From Anaeramoeba flamelloides (lineage: Eukaryota > Metamonada > Anaeramoebidae): a stretch of 64,000 nucleotides of DNA. The notes beneath the pieces were generated by a model. The model was not told the origin of the DNA, ran no database searches, and saw only the letters and a program-made list of their open reading frames with translations. How positions within the stretch are numbered: the first letter of the stretch is position 1; every line of letters starts with the position of its first letter. The DNA lies in contig JANTQA010000032.1 of NCBI GenBank assembly GCA_027625915.1, positions 6,076,001 to 6,140,000 of the forward strand, read 5' to 3'. The position numbers and the translations under genes are program-made. Shown here one piece after another: positions 1 to 11,995 of this stretch.

Positions 1-120
1 GAAATAAAACTAAGATAACAGAATTAATCATTGACATCATTTGTGGGAAAATCGTCCTGAAGCAAGGAGTTTCTCATTCCTCTGATTTACAATTAACTTT
101 TCCAAAATTTAAAAGAATTT

Positions 121-2050
121 AGAAAAATCATATTTTTTATCCATTCTTTTGAATTCTGGAAAACCTAGACACTTGACAGCACTCCACCACACTTTCAATA
201 TTTAATCTCAGATCTTCTTTTTTTTTTTTTTTTTTTTTTTTTTAGTGTTTGAGTTTTTTTTAGATGAGTACATCGTTTTTAAAACTTTTAGTTATTATCT
301 AATGAAAGTAAATACCTCCAAGTTGAATTAAATTAAAATTCATCCTTCCATTTATTTGTAATTTTTTACTCCCAAAAAAAATACCTTTTTTTCTTGACTA
401 GATGCCTTTAAAAATGTAGTTATACAAACAACAATAAAAAAAATGGACTCATCCATTTGAATTTCTGTAATTTTAATTATGGTGTGAATAAACTTTATAA
501 TTGATGGTAAAAGGTTAATGAAATTAGTAAATTTATCTAACTTTTGTTTTTTTCAATTTTATTTTTTCATGTTAGTTAAGTACAGAATTCATTTGTAAAT
601 ACTTTTTGAAAGAAAACATCCATAAAGATATCCTCATAAATAATTCACAGTGGGTTTGTTGTTATTCAATTTTAAACACATTCTTCAAGTGAAAACAAAT
701 ACAAAAATTTACTAAAATTTTTGAATGAAAAGGAATTTTTTTTTATTATTTGAATTTATTTCCTTACTTAACGAAGTAAATACATTTTACCATTTTGAAA
801 AATTTTAATTGTGTGAACATTACTGAATCATATTTTTTGAGTGTCACCAGATATTGAAACTTTGAAACCAAAACTCCATTCACTAGTCTAGTTGTGAAAA
901 GGGTCACAGTAATTCAGAGTTGGATCGTTCATTTTTTTATTTTTTGAACATTTTTTTTGATTAAAATTTTGATTTATTTAATTTGTTTTGGATCAAGAAA
1001 TGTGTTTATACCAACCATTGAAATTAATCCAACAGTAAACTTGTAAAAAATATACCGGAAAAGGTGTGCATTTGAAACAAATATTTTCTTTGAAGAACAA
1101 ACAAGAAAGATCACCATGCCAAATACATTTGTTGCAATGAAAAAAAAAAAAAATCAATCAAAGCCTATTTTCGAAGATTAGTTTTCTTTATCTTCTTATT
1201 TTATATCAACATAAACTATTTTTTTCCTTGAATTTTTCGCCCCATTACTATTTATTATTTTTTTAACAAAACATTTTGTGAGAAATTTGCTTTCTTAATT
1301 CTTTTTTGAAATATTTTTATATGACAAAGCCAAAAGAAAGAATTCTATTGGTAAAATTACAATAAAGGGGTGAAATCTTGGAATTAACAAAAATAGTTAC
1401 AAAAGATTCAAACCAAAATAATTGAAAAATTCAATAAAAAATTTCATCAGAAAAAAATTCAGAATTATTTTGAGTTTCTCGATTTAATAGAAAATAAATA
1501 ATGATAAAATCAAACAAATTTGTTCAATTAACCCTTATTTTCAAGGAGAATTAAAAAAAAATCTCTGATTTTCTGAATTAAAACTTGAATTAGATGAATT
1601 AAATGAAAATAGGATTTTTAAATTCATTTTGGAAATTCTTTAGAAATAAAAAAAAAATTTGTTTATCAAACATTTTCAAAACAAATTTATTTTCATAAAG
1701 AATTAACAATAAAACCAAATAAAGAATAAGTAATTGTGTAAAATTTTATAGTTAAGATCAAGTAATAAATGATTTTTATTTATTTTTTTTTGATCAATTT
1801 TTTCATTTTTTTGATTTCTGTTTTTTTGTTGGTATGTAAATACCTTATACTAGGATATATTGACACTTTCGTATTTATTAAAATATCAATGTATTTGGAT
1901 AAAGAAATGATTTGAAGAATTCAGTTTCACATAAATGGTGGCAGTCAAAAAATGAAAAATTTACTTACACCCTTAAAAAAAATAAATATGGACAAAACGG
2001 GGCGGATTGAGTACTAACATTTTTCAAGGAATAAAATAGAAATGCAAAAA
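121..2050. repeat. Modular dispersed repeat, family A, copy 1
   Basis: This stretch holds no gene. It is a diverged copy of a large repeat seen elsewhere in the window. About 121-190 carries the hallmark text ending in GAAAACCTAGACACTTGACAG. About 240-560 matches 56700-57010 (for example a shared GATGAGTA, TAGTTATTATCT and CCTTTTTTTCTTGACT series). About 770-2000 matches 15980-17210 (TTTTTGAGTG, ATTGAAACTTTGAAACCAAA and further blocks in the same order). No open frame of a transposase is visible. The order of modules is seen directly. That this was once a single mobile element is inference. Confidence 0.55.
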
Positions 2051-2109
2051 AAAAAAAAAAAAAAAAAATAAAAAAAAAGTAAATTTCTTTAGAAAGATGT
2101 TTACTATTT

Positions 2110-2330
2110 GTTGAAAAATAAATGGAACAAAATTTTCATTCAGCTTTCCAAAAAGATTTTCAAAGTCTTGTTACATTTACAATTTTTAAATTCGTAAAGA
2201 CAACACAAATTATTAAATACCCTTTTTGAATTGGATAACTTGATAATTTATTTATGTACTGGGATGTGTTTTTTTTAGGAAAGCAAAATGAAAATTTTAA
2301 TCTTTTTATTTTGCGATTAACAGTATCTTG
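2110..2330. repeat. Fragment of the AATGGAACAAAATTTTC repeat
   Basis: The text AAATAAATGGAACAAAATTT followed by a TTTCC block recurs at 4884-4950 and 6436-6490, with looser similarity continuing downstream in this copy and the 6436 copy. It resembles the edge of a DNA transposon family, but no partner end was located here. Confidence 0.4.
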
Positions 2331-2508
2331 GTGTATTTTATTTTTTCAAATAATAAAAAGATTGTTCGTACAATTATTTGTAATAAGTATAAAATATGAA
2401 AGATATTTAAGAAACAATTAAGGAAACACAGCTAAAATTTTGTATTCTGTTTTAATTGAAAGTTAACATCTACATTTGCCGATCGAACATAGCCTAACAA
2501 ACATAAAT

Positions 2509-4301
2509 TTAAAAAAGAATAGCACTTTCAAGACATTTTGAAGTAACTTTATCCATTTTAAAATAATGAGGAAGATCAACAAGTTCCTTCAATACCTTTG
2601 GAATTAATTCATAATCTCCGCTTGTCTCAATTCGATTTTTATATAAAAAGCCGACAAAGATTGACATCGTGTCAACTCTTTTCCCAGAGTGGTCTGTAAC
2701 TTGACTAATTATTTCTTCTTCTTTTTCCAATTTGGTAAACATTTCACGGAATAACCCCAAACGTGCAATTAAAAGGGTTTTATGAATTTTAATTTCAACA
2801 ATTTCAGCTTCTTCCTCTTGTTCTTCTTCTTCCTCAGGATCATATTTCCAACTTACAGAAAGAGTAAAATCCTTTTTTGATTCATCTAAATAGGCTTGGT
2901 TCCAGCTTGTTGCCATTGAGTTCTGTAGTACATCCTTGATTTGTAAATGATTAACCACTGTCAGGTTAAACAATTCGTCGGTATATTTTTCGCCATAGAC
3001 CCATTTTAAAACGTTTTCGCTTTCAATCTTGGAATACTCTTTTTCGAGGGTTTTCTTAACTTCTTCAGGATCTTGTTTGGTTCGCACTTCAATTAATTGC
3101 TTATGACATTTGATTCCATGAATTTCAAAATCAGCACATTGTTTATTTTGCCAAAGCGTTTGAAATTCCTTTTCAAAGAGGATCTCACTATAGTCGCCTT
3201 TTAATAAAGTTTGCATGACCTCAGAATTGACTGTTTCTGTTGTAAGGTAATCTAAGGCAATCTTTTCTTTTTCGTCCTTGATTTTTAGATCGGCACCATT
3301 AAGCATGAAATCAATAACAATTTTGGTTAGATCTACCTTTTTTGGGTGTGTTTTGAGAAGTTTCTGTAAACACGAACAGTGGTGTATTGTTTTGCTATTG
3401 TTTTTTTTTTTATAGAGATTTTTAGATTAATATTTTTGTTTGTTTGTGGAGAAAACAAGATACACAATACAACAATTTAGGAGAAAATTTATTGAAGATT
3501 TTTCAGTTTTTTGGGAAAAGATTGTTTTAATAAAATAGAAAGTTTCTCCAAGATTTGAAAAAGAAAAAAAAGAAAGGGTCAAAAAGAATAAAAAATCAGA
3601 AAAGTAAATTACTCCTTATATTCTTTTTCTTCGTTAATAATATGATTTGGATCCTGTTTATTAACCAACAATAATTTGAAAACTTTTGGATCAACAGCTT
3701 TTGAATAGTAATTGCAACAATACATACCCAAAGTATTTGTAGTGGTTAGATCGTCACTATTATAGTCGTCAGTGTCTCTATTTACATACTCTCGAAAAGA
3801 AGCTTCTGGGCCGATGGGGCAATTACTTTGAATCAAGAATTGACACATTTCAAAGAGATTTTCTTTACTTTCTTGACGGTACAAAAGAAGTTGTAAAGGG
3901 GTTGCTTGATATGTCTCAGTTCCATACCTTGTATACCACCCCTCTGCATGTGTATGGAATTTGAGTGTTTGCTTTTTGACATTAGCGCCATTTTCTACAA
4001 GAAACTTCACAGCCTCCAATTTTGCAGTGCCACTCACACACAGCAAAGCTAAAGCCGATGCACATTCCTCGTTATTAACATCGAGACCTTCGTCTAGAAA
4101 ATACTGCATCATTTCAATTGATGGGTTGCCTAACTGGCAGGCTCTTTGTAGGACGTTGAAATTGTTTTTCGCCCATTCATAAGGCTTATCCACGATAATA
4201 ATATTCTTGATATCTTTTGGATACAATTTTTTGACTGTTTCCAAGTCATTGCTTCTGATTGCCTTATCAAGTTCACAGTTGGATCTTAGTTCTGTTGTCA
4301 T
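2509..4301 (-). CDS. Ankyrin repeat protein with two BTB domains
   Basis: This gene has two exons on the minus strand: 4301-3613, then 3394-2509 (524 aa). The 218 bp intron (3612-3395) starts GTAATT and ends AATAG. The join is in phase and rebuilds an ankyrin unit beginning KTIHHCSC. The start is taken at MTTELRSN because upstream in-frame codons only encode a Phe/Lys tract. About five ankyrin repeats occupy residues 20-285 (for example VKFLVENGANV and IDFMLNGADL). A weak BTB-like segment follows at about 303-367, with core CADFEIHGIKCHK. A clearer BTB lies at about 405-509, with IKIHKTLLIARLGLFREMF and an acidic Glu insert just before it. BTB domains commonly dimerise or bind Cullin-3, so a role as a ubiquitin-ligase adaptor is plausible but inferred. 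The protein has no signal peptide or membrane segment. The assignment to the family is firm; the substrate is unknown. Confidence 0.85.
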
Positions 4302-4684
4302 TTTGAAATTGAAAAATAAATTGAGTGAAAAAAATTTAAAAAAAAAAAAAGAGATCTTGTATTGCAAAAATGCAAATAAAACGCAATTTGCATTTTTTAT
4401 TTATTTTTTGAATCTTGTGAAATTGTGTCTTTAAAATGCAGTTCTCAAAAAACGCACGGTTTGCAACACCTACTCTCCAAGTTTCAAAATATTGTTACTC
4501 GGAAAATAAAAAGATTCAAATTTTCGTTTGGCTTTAGAAAAAAAAATACAAACATCATATTAATTTTATTAAATTATCAAATCCTCAATTTTACATGTTG
4601 TTGCAAAATAAATTTTTGTCAACTTTATTCAAAATCAGAAACATTTTCAATTTTCGCATTTTGAAAATCTGTTAAAATTATTAA

Positions 4685-4950
4685 CTTTACCTTTAAGAAT
4701 TTCTGGTCTTTATTGATTTAATGATGTGAAAAAATTCCTTATAAGATTTTTTAAGTGTGAAATTTAGGGTAATTGATGTATAATTTTATTTATTTTCAAT
4801 CAAACCGTTTTTATTTAAGAATCAAATTTTTAAAAATTTACTACTCACCTACTTATTAGAATGATGATTTAATTACAATTATTGGCAAAATAAATGGAAC
4901 AAAATTTTCTTTCAACTTTCTTTAAAAAAGATTTTAAATACGGTATTTCA
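4685..4950. repeat. Two abutting transposon fragments upstream of the BTB gene
   Basis: About 4838-4880 carries ACTTATTAGAATGATGAT, which also occurs in the CCGGACATG family copies at 11100 and, inverted, at 57820. It is directly followed at 4884 by GGCAAAATAAATGGAACAAA of another dispersed repeat. No gene is seen between 4302 and 5038. Confidence 0.4.
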
Positions 4951-5042
4951 ATAACCCATGTTTTGGTATTTTATTATTTTTCAAAGTAAATAAATGTTAT
5001 TTTTGTAAAAACGTGGAATTCATTGTTGCTTTTCATATTTAA

Positions 5043-5562
5043 GGACTACGTTCCCACCCTTGGGGGGTTTGATTAATTGTGTTATTTCACTTTCGCTTCT
5101 CAAAAAAAATTTTCACACCAAAGAAATTGGACAAAAAAAAAAAAAAAAAAAACATTTTTTCTCATCTTTACCTTTTCATGAAGACTATTTTTCTTTGTTA
5201 TTCAATGAAAGGAAAATTGAAAATAACAAAAAAAATAATTGCAAAAAATGGCTTTTCGGGATTTTCAAGTGCATTTCAAATTTTGGAACATTTCAAACTT
5301 GTAAAAGTAAATTTAAAAAAGATGTAGAACAGCTCTTGAAAATAGTGTGAGTTCTGAAAGTTGAAATGGAAATTCTAAAATTTTAAAATCAAAATTTAGC
5401 ATGATCCAACAAGGCAAAAATTGTGAAAATTGTTAAAAATTGTGAAAATTTCAGATTTTTTCGAAAAGAAATTCTAGTTGGACAAATATTACTTGGATTA
5501 CATAACTTATCCAAGGGTGATTTTAGACATTATTTCACTGTTTTCACCTAAAAACGTAGTCC
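5043..5562. mobile_element. Non-autonomous DNA transposon in a TTAA site
   Basis: The 520 bp segment begins GGACTACGTT and ends AACGTAGTCC, a perfect 10 bp inverted pair, and is flanked on both sides by TTAA (5039-5042 and 5563-5566). TTAA duplication is characteristic of piggyBac-type elements, so this may be a piggyBac-like MITE; the terminal sequence itself is not diagnostic. The short frames inside are Lys/Phe runs with no transposase likeness. Confidence 0.6.
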
Positions 5563-5566
5563 TTAA

Positions 5567-6110
5567 TATGTTGTGTGTCGGAAATAATTGTGATTTTTGA
5601 AGAAACGTTTTGAAGTGTATGTTGGAGACTTGAGGTTGTAATTTATCATTTTGGAAAAAAAGTGGAACATTGTTTTTAATTGGGTACATGAAATTTGGTG
5701 AAAAATGATTTTTTTAAAAGATTGATGAAAAAAAAAAGTTCTTATGAGAGTCATAGGAAGAAAGCTGATGAAACCTCTCGTAAACTTTGTGTACGAAACA
5801 CAAATGAAATTTTCAATTCAACATTTTATAAACAACCCAACAATACTAAGCAAACTAAAACTACAATTATTGATTGAGAAAACAATTATTTCCTTTGAAA
5901 ACACAAACAGATCAGCAAACACGGGTTATTGAACAAACTGTAAAGAAACATTTCACATTTGTTTATCCAGAAATAAAATGTATTTTATTTCTCTCCCTTT
6001 TCCTGTTAATTGCAAAATAATGCGAATTGTAAAATTAACAGATCAAAATTTTCATTTGCTTACCCATAAAAAATCATATCCCAAGAATTAAAAGATTGGA
6101 GTGATTAAAA
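5567..6110. other. Gene-free AT-rich spacer
   Basis: No coding frame, RNA gene or clear repeat end could be supported here. A weak resemblance of 5995-6075 to other AT-rich repeats was noted but is too loose to define. Confidence 0.4.
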
Positions 6111-6116
6111 TACCAG

Positions 6117-6430
6117 ACACAAAAATTAATACCGGACAAGATTTGTAAAGGGTAAATATGAGGAAAATTGTTGTGTAATTTCTTTTATTTAAAATCAAAT
6201 CCTTTTTTGAAATAACCAAATTTTTTATCAAGTTAGTAATAAACCTACCTAAAGTTCATTAAAATAGGGTTTCTATATAATACTCAAGTAATTGTTTGAT
6301 AGCTGAAGTAGATCTTTTTTTTTTGAAAAATGATGGAATTTTAAAGAGGTTTACTAGAGTTTGGAAAATGATAATTTTTTTGGTTGATTTTTGATTGATT
6401 AATTGGTGTTTTGAAAAAGTGTAAATTAAT
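6117..6430 (+). mobile_element. CCGGACATG-family DNA transposon, diverged copy
   Basis: This copy starts near AATACCGGACAAGATT and carries CTACCTAAAGTTCATTAAAA, TTTGATAGC and TTTACTAGAGTTTGGAAAAT blocks. These are in the same order as in the complete copy at 57495-57948 and, inverted, at 11090-11460. Its right end is not clear and runs into the AATGGAAC repeat. It is an ancient non-autonomous copy with no coding capacity. Confidence 0.6.
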
Positions 6431-6435
6431 ATTAG

Positions 6436-6740
6436 TGGCAAAATAAATGGAACAAAATTTTCATTTAACTTTCCCAAAAAAAATTGTAATAATCATGCAA
6501 CAGTTCAAATTTTATAATTCTTATAAGTTACTTAAATTATCAATTGTCTTTTTATAAATTGGGATTTTCATGATTTGTTTTAGTTATTTGGATCTGATTT
6601 TTTTTGGAATGTTGAATGCAAATCTTGATCTTTATATTTTGTAATTAAAGTCATGAAAAAAATACTTATTATGAAATTAATACCTGACAAGATTTTTTAT
6701 TGGGAATATTTTGAAAATTGTTGTGTAGTTTCTTTTTTAG
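6436..6740. repeat. AATGGAAC repeat followed by a CCGG-family end
   Basis: GGCAAAATAAATGGAACAAA at 6436 repeats that at 4885. About 6655-6740 has AATACCTGACAAGATT and GAATATT...TTGTGTAGTTTC, a degraded left end of the CCGGACATG family. Together this is a mosaic of old repeat edges. Confidence 0.4.
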
Positions 6741-6744
6741 TTCC

Positions 6745-7673
6745 TTCAATAACACGTGTTGACTTTTATAAATTTTGTTTTTCAGACTTTAACTGTTGTT
6801 TTTCATATTTTGTGTTTTTGACTGTTGTTAAAAAATTTTTCACCAGTGTTGAGTGTTTTTAATTGTTGTTTAAGAAATGAAAACTTTTCAAGAGTATGCT
6901 TATTTTTAAAAAGGAAGTCGATCTTGACAATAATACTTTCATTCTCGGAGTCATAATTGATATTATTTTTCAAAGTTTTCCAATATATTTTTTCTTAACA
7001 TTGATTGAAAAATTGAAAGATCTTGATATAACTGATGAGTGTTGAAAGTTTTTAAAGAGATTTAATTTACTCTCATTATTAAAATAATTGAAAAATTATT
7101 GATTTTTAAATAATTTGGTCATTGGACTTGTTATTGTCATCTTTTAATTAGATAAAATATTGGCTAATTAACTTTCGATCCAATATGAAATATTTCTTCA
7201 TTTTGGATTCTTATCTCATCCAATAAAGGAAAAAAAAGAATAAAAACAAACAAATAAATAAAGTCACCAAATTACAAGATCTGATTTGAAGACAATTGAC
7301 TTATAGGAAAAAAGGAAAATGATTGGAAATTTTTGGTTTTAAATTTTATTTTTCAAAAAACTTTGAAAAATTGATATCGCATTTTTTTGTATGTGGGGGT
7401 GTCAGTAAAAACAGTTTTTCAAAAACTCTTTTTATCCTTTTTATTGAAATTATTTGTATTTAATCAAATTGATAGATTTTTTGATTGCGGATTTTTGGTG
7501 TTGTTTTGTTTAAATAAGGTTCAATTAGATCTCTTTTCTGCGGAGATTGGTCTTGAAGGTTGTAGAAAAACACTTGGATAATATGATTTCTTGTACATAT
7601 TGTTTGGTTTGAAAGTAGAGTTAAACTGAACTGTATTTTTGATTAAACACAAAATAAATACCAAAAACAACTG
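6745..7673. other. Gene-free AT-rich spacer
   Basis: No gene, RNA or defined repeat was recognised. The frame at 7387-7581 is a hydrophobic, Phe/Leu-rich translation of AT-rich DNA with no recognisable domain, so it is not annotated as a gene. Confidence 0.4.
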
Positions 7674-7677
7674 TTAA

Positions 7678-9970
7678 GGGACGAGTCTCTCACAATTTTT
7701 TTTTTTGAACAATAACTAAATAAGGAATCCTTATCTTAAAATATGTTTAAAATTGAAAATAGACAGTTTTTTTCAATGTTAGAACTTTTAGTTCTTGTTT
7801 TTTCAAAATTTTATAATTAGTCAAAAAAAGTGAATTTTAAGGGAGTAGCTTCACATTAAGATATTATAAAAATTTGAGAGAGATGAGATAAGAGTATTTT
7901 ATTTTAGTGGCGTGTGATCGTAGATTCTCTAAAAAGTTATTTTAAAAAATTATTTGTTATTTTTGTTTTAATAATGTTCAACAATAAAAAAAAAAAGAGA
8001 ATATATTGATAAAATAGTTTTCGATTTTTATTTTTTTTATTTAAATCAACTTAATTCGAAAAAAAAATGGCCTGATTTAAACAGTCGAAATATTAGCAAT
8101 ATCATACTTTACATTCAATTTGGAAATTATTTGATTTTATAAACTATTTCATTTTTTTGTCTTTTTTGTTTTGTTTTCATTTCGTTTTTTCCAGTTACCT
8201 AATATGTTTGGTAGGATCTGGAATTTTTTTTCGATCGTTTGATAGAATGTCAGTGTTGAATTTGTTAAATTGGAAAATCACAGAAAATTGGTGCATGGTA
8301 TCTTATCATTTATTCGATCAACAATTGTTGGTGGAATTTTAACAAATTTACCAATAGATTTTTTGTTCAGCTGGTTTTATTATTTTATACACACTGATTT
8401 TGATTTTTTTTGTTTTAGATTGATTTCTTTTATTTGGATGTGAATGAGTACTTGTTAAAACATTAATACTATCTTAGTTAAATTTTATTTTATATTAGGT
8501 TTGTAAAAATATAATAAAGTGAGTTTCTGTTTTCCTATTTTAGATTTTCTGATGTATCCAAATTTTGGAATGGAGGTTTAGTTTTTTTTTGGGAAAAGAT
8601 AATTTTAGATTCTTAGAATAAAACTTATAACTATTTTTTCGTTTAAATTTTGTTAGATTATAATCATATTCACTTCTCCAATTCCACCAAATCCAACTAT
8701 TTAAAATCCTAAAAAGTAATGTTTTGGATAATTATTATTTTTTGGAACCCTTCTAGCTATTTAAGCCCCATTCATGTTTCCTTTTGTACTTATCTCGGTT
8801 TTAATGTTATTTTTCTTTTTAAACAAAATCCATTAATCCAAAATATCACTGAGAAAAAATATTTCTAATTGTTTATATCGTAAATATTAAAAAAATTCAA
8901 AAATGTTGAAAAAATTAAAAATGAATAAATTAAATACCACAAAAGAATGTTGAGATTAGGAGGAAATATAAGTCATTCAACCCTTGAAATACTATTTTAA
9001 GCAATTCAACTCAACATTCTATTGTGACAATTTCTTTGAGACTTTAAAAAAAAAAATTTAAAATATCTAATGAACTCAGTACTTAAATAATAAAAAGCAA
9101 AAAGTTACAACCAAAGTAAAAACTTTTATTTTCTGATCCTTTTCAGAATTATAAAAAAGTGAAAAATTTTCCTTTACCTTGACTATTCCCTTAAATTTTT
9201 TTTGTTTAAAAAATTTCTTTAATGAATGAGAAATTTTTGTATAATTTTGGATTTAATTATTTTCTCAAAATTAATATTTATTCTCATTTGGAAAAACGGA
9301 AAAAAAATTTAAAACTGGTTAATATTTTCTTATTGACTTCTGTTCATCCAACTTGACTCTATAAAGAACAAAATTTGTTTTTTCAATAATTATTTTTTAA
9401 AAAAAAAGTTCTTATTCTTTTCTTTTTTTTTTTTTTGACTCTTACAAAAACTTTTTGAATGGTAATTTGGGAAGACTTAAAAAAACTTAAAATTGAACAA
9501 AAACAAAATAGTGTAAACTCAAAAAGTAGATTCATGAAAAAAAAAGAATGGTACAAGGAAGAGAAAAAATTTTTTATTTTGAGTAAAGCATATATTACAT
9601 ATTTTTTTCGAATCAAACTGTTTTTCATTTAAATCCAAAAAAAAAGCTTTTCAGGTTTATTTTTCAAATTATTTTTTTTTATATCTTGCAAAAACACAAC
9701 AAGATTTTGCTTTCTTGCTCATATTTTTTTTTTTATTTTTTATATTTTTACTGAAAGTTGAAAAAAAGCAACTTTCAAAAAAGTGAAAAAATGGAAAATT
9801 TTTTTATTTCAATAAAAACAATAACTAAATTTAATGAATGACATTTATCGAGATTCGATTACTATACAAAGAATTTTTTCACTTTGATTTAAAATCTAAG
9901 TAATTGACAAAAAGTTTACTCAATCTCTATTAAATTTGGCTAAAAAAAATTTAATAGAGGAAATAGTACC
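7678..9970 (+). mobile_element. GGGAC-ended DNA transposon in a TTAA site
   Basis: This element is bounded by TTAA at 7674-7677 and 9971-9974. It begins GGGACGAGTC and ends TAGTACC, a short imperfect inverted pair. Its outer parts match 39439-40831: ACTAAATAAGGAATCCTTAT and TGTTAGAACTTTTAGTTCTTG on the left, and ATTCTCATTTGGAAAAACG plus GACTCTTACAAAAACTTTT on the right. The middle (about 7850-9170) is absent from that second copy and contains a separate nested element at 8055-8572. No intact transposase frame is visible. TTAA duplication suggests piggyBac affinity (inference). Confidence 0.6.
8055..8572 (-). mobile_element. TTTGGACACA-family element, nested copy
   Basis: This copy is related, in opposite orientation, to 20935-21459 and, in the same orientation, to 11485-11995. 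Shared blocks include a TTTAAACAGT(C/T)GAAA start, the TCGATCGTTTGATAGAATG region, TATTCGATCAACAATTGTTGGTG, and CTATTTTAGATTTT...GTATCCAAATTTTGGAAT at the end. It sits inside the TTAA element 7678-9970 and is therefore younger than it. Confidence 0.5.
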
Positions 9971-10059
9971 TTAACAAAAAAAAAAACAACAGTTATTGAC
10001 AAAAACAACACAAAAATTTTGAAAAAAACAAAGAGAGACTTCAACGAATCTATCAACTA

Positions 10060-10255
10060 CAGTCAGTTTCACTTTTAATACACAAACTTTCTACGAAATT
10101 TAAGGTACAAAAAAAATCTCAAATTAAGGCACAAAATTCAAATTCTAGTAAAATAATTTGTGAAAATTAAAATTCCAAATTTTGTGCACTAATTTGAGAT
10201 TTTTTTGTGCCTTAAATTTGGTTGAAAGTTTGTGCCTTAAAAGTGAAACTGACTG
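10060..10255. mobile_element. CAGTCAGTTTC MITE, copy 1 (TA target)
   Basis: This 196 bp element consists almost wholly of two inverted arms. It starts CAGTCAGTTTCACTTTTAA, ends AAAAGTGAAACTGACTG, and is flanked by TA at 10058-10059 and 10256-10257. The arms also share AAGGCACAAA and ATCTCAAATTAAGGCAC. Near-palindromic structure with TA duplication is typical of Tc1/mariner-derived MITEs. It would form a long hairpin. Two sister copies lie at 12850 and 22991. Confidence 0.85.
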
Positions 10256-10257
10256 TA

Positions 10258-11010
10258 TTCCCGAAAATACCCGAAAATCGAAAATACCCTAAAATTTTTT
10301 AACCACGAAAAAACACTTATTGAACAACTTCTATAAGATTCACTCGTGCCAATATACTCAGTTTAAAGGTAAATTTGGAATTTATTTTCGAAAATTTATT
10401 TTTTTTTCTGATGAATATCAAAATTCAAAAAAATTAAATTTTAGGGAATGGTATTCAACCCATTTTGTGTGAAAGGAATAAGTATCCTCGATGACTGTAA
10501 CCTTTTTGATCATTTTGAAATGGTATTAACTAAATGAGAGAAAATGTACTTGTTAAGAAAATTTCTAATTGTGTATCATTACCCATAATTTTGTAATATT
10601 AAATGTTTTCCTAAAATAACTGAGTAATATCTAATCGTAAAACACATACCCATATCCTACATAAGGTTACCCAAGCCAAACTTTATTTAACTTCCCATTC
10701 TATAAAAGGAACTGTTTTACCAAAACATACAAACACAACACATACCAAAGGTTCCCTGACATACCCATACACCAATACAATGACATAACCATACATGTAT
10801 CCAGATAAGTACCAACAACTCAAATATTCTCAAAAGGTACCAAAAAACTCTTTAGAGTAGTTTAAAGTAGAAAATTCAAAAAAAAATATTTTTTCTGAAA
10901 GTAAAATTGTTATTTTACCATTAAACTGAGTATATTGGCACCAGTGAATCTTAGAAGTTGTACATAACGTGTTTTTATGCGGTTAAAAAATTTTCGGGTA
11001 TTTTCGGGAA
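10258..11010. mobile_element. TTCCCGAAAATACCCG element with ~110 bp inverted arms
   Basis: The left arm runs from TTCCCGAAAATACCCGAAAA to ACTCAGTTTA (about 10258-10366). The right arm is its inverse, ending TTTTCGGGTATTTTCGGGAA at 11010. Shared inner text includes TTTTTTAACC, ACTTCTA and TGCCAATATACTCAGTTTA. TA flanks both sides (10256-10257 and 11011-11012). The left TA is the very same dinucleotide that bounds the neighbouring CAGTCAG MITE. The 550 bp core has no coding frame of note and contains an ACCATAC/CATACCC-rich stretch at 10640-10830. Confidence 0.75.
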
Positions 11011-11089
11011 TATTTCAAACACCCGACTTCAACACAAATTATTGAAAGAACTGTATTTAAAATGAAAAATTTTTTAAAGAACCAACCTT

Positions 11090-11460
11090 TTAAAATTATT
11101 ACTCGCCCACTTATTAGAATGATTATTAACCAAATTACACTTGATCAAAATATAATTCAATCAATCAAAAAATGATAAGAATAAAAATTATCATTTTCCA
11201 AACTCGAATATACCTCTATAAAACTTCATCTTTTTTCAAAAAAAGTAGATCTACTTCGGCTATCAAACTATTAAATTGGGTATTCTAAAAAAAGAGACCC
11301 TATTTTAATGAACTTTAGGTAGGTTTATTACTAATCTCATAAAAAATTTGGTTATTTTGAAAAAGGATTTGATTGAAAATATTCGAAATTACACAATAAT
11401 TTTCCTAATATTCACCCTTAAAAATCTTGCTCAGGATTATTTTCGTGTCTGTTTTTTTCC
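11090..11460 (-). mobile_element. CCGGACATG-family element, inverted diverged copy
   Basis: Relative to 6117-6430 and 57495-57948 this copy is inverted. It has CCACTTATTAGAATGAT, TATCATTTTCCAAACTCGAATA, AATGAACTTTAGGTAGGTTTA and ATTCACCCTTAAAAATCTTG in that order. The terminal CCGG motif is decayed on this copy. Confidence 0.6.
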
Positions 11461-11484
11461 CTACTATAATAGTACTTTAAAAAT

Positions 11485-11995
11485 TAACTCCAGAGCTAAA
11501 ACGTTTAAAAAAATCAAAATAACAATCTTTCATTCAAATTGCAAAGAATTTTGATTTTTGTAAAATATGAAAATCATTTTTTCGTCTTTTCGCTTTTTGT
11601 TTTATATTCATTTTTAGATATACCTAACTTGTTTCGTTTAATCAAAGTATTTTTTCAATTATCTATATTCGGTTAAAGTTGAGTTGTTCATAATAGAAGA
11701 CCCGAACTAAAATTAATTGGTAGTATCTAACCATTTGATCGATCAATATTACTAATAGAATTTTAAAAAATTTACCAATCATTTTTTTTATTTTGCTCAA
11801 TCTCCAAAAAATTTATCATACATTCTTGATTTATTAGTATTGATAATTATTGATTTTGTAATTTGTAATTATTGTAATTTATAAACAATTGTTAACATTC
11901 CAATTGATGAATGGTTTTAATTTGATATTTTCCGGGAATTAATTAAATATGATTTTTTTTTAAATAGAGTTTTGGTGTGTTAAAAATTTTGAATT
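11485..11995 (-). mobile_element. TTTGGACACA-family element, diverged copy
   Basis: Blocks shared with 8055-8572 and the inverse of 20935-21459 include TTTGATCGATCAA, TTTTACCAATCA and, at the right end, AAATAGAGTTTTGGTGTG. Both terminal motifs are strongly decayed, so the limits are approximate. Confidence 0.4.

Noticed and set aside
5060-5350. 96-codon frame
   Set aside because: It lies inside the TTAA element but is Lys/Phe low-complexity without transposase motifs.
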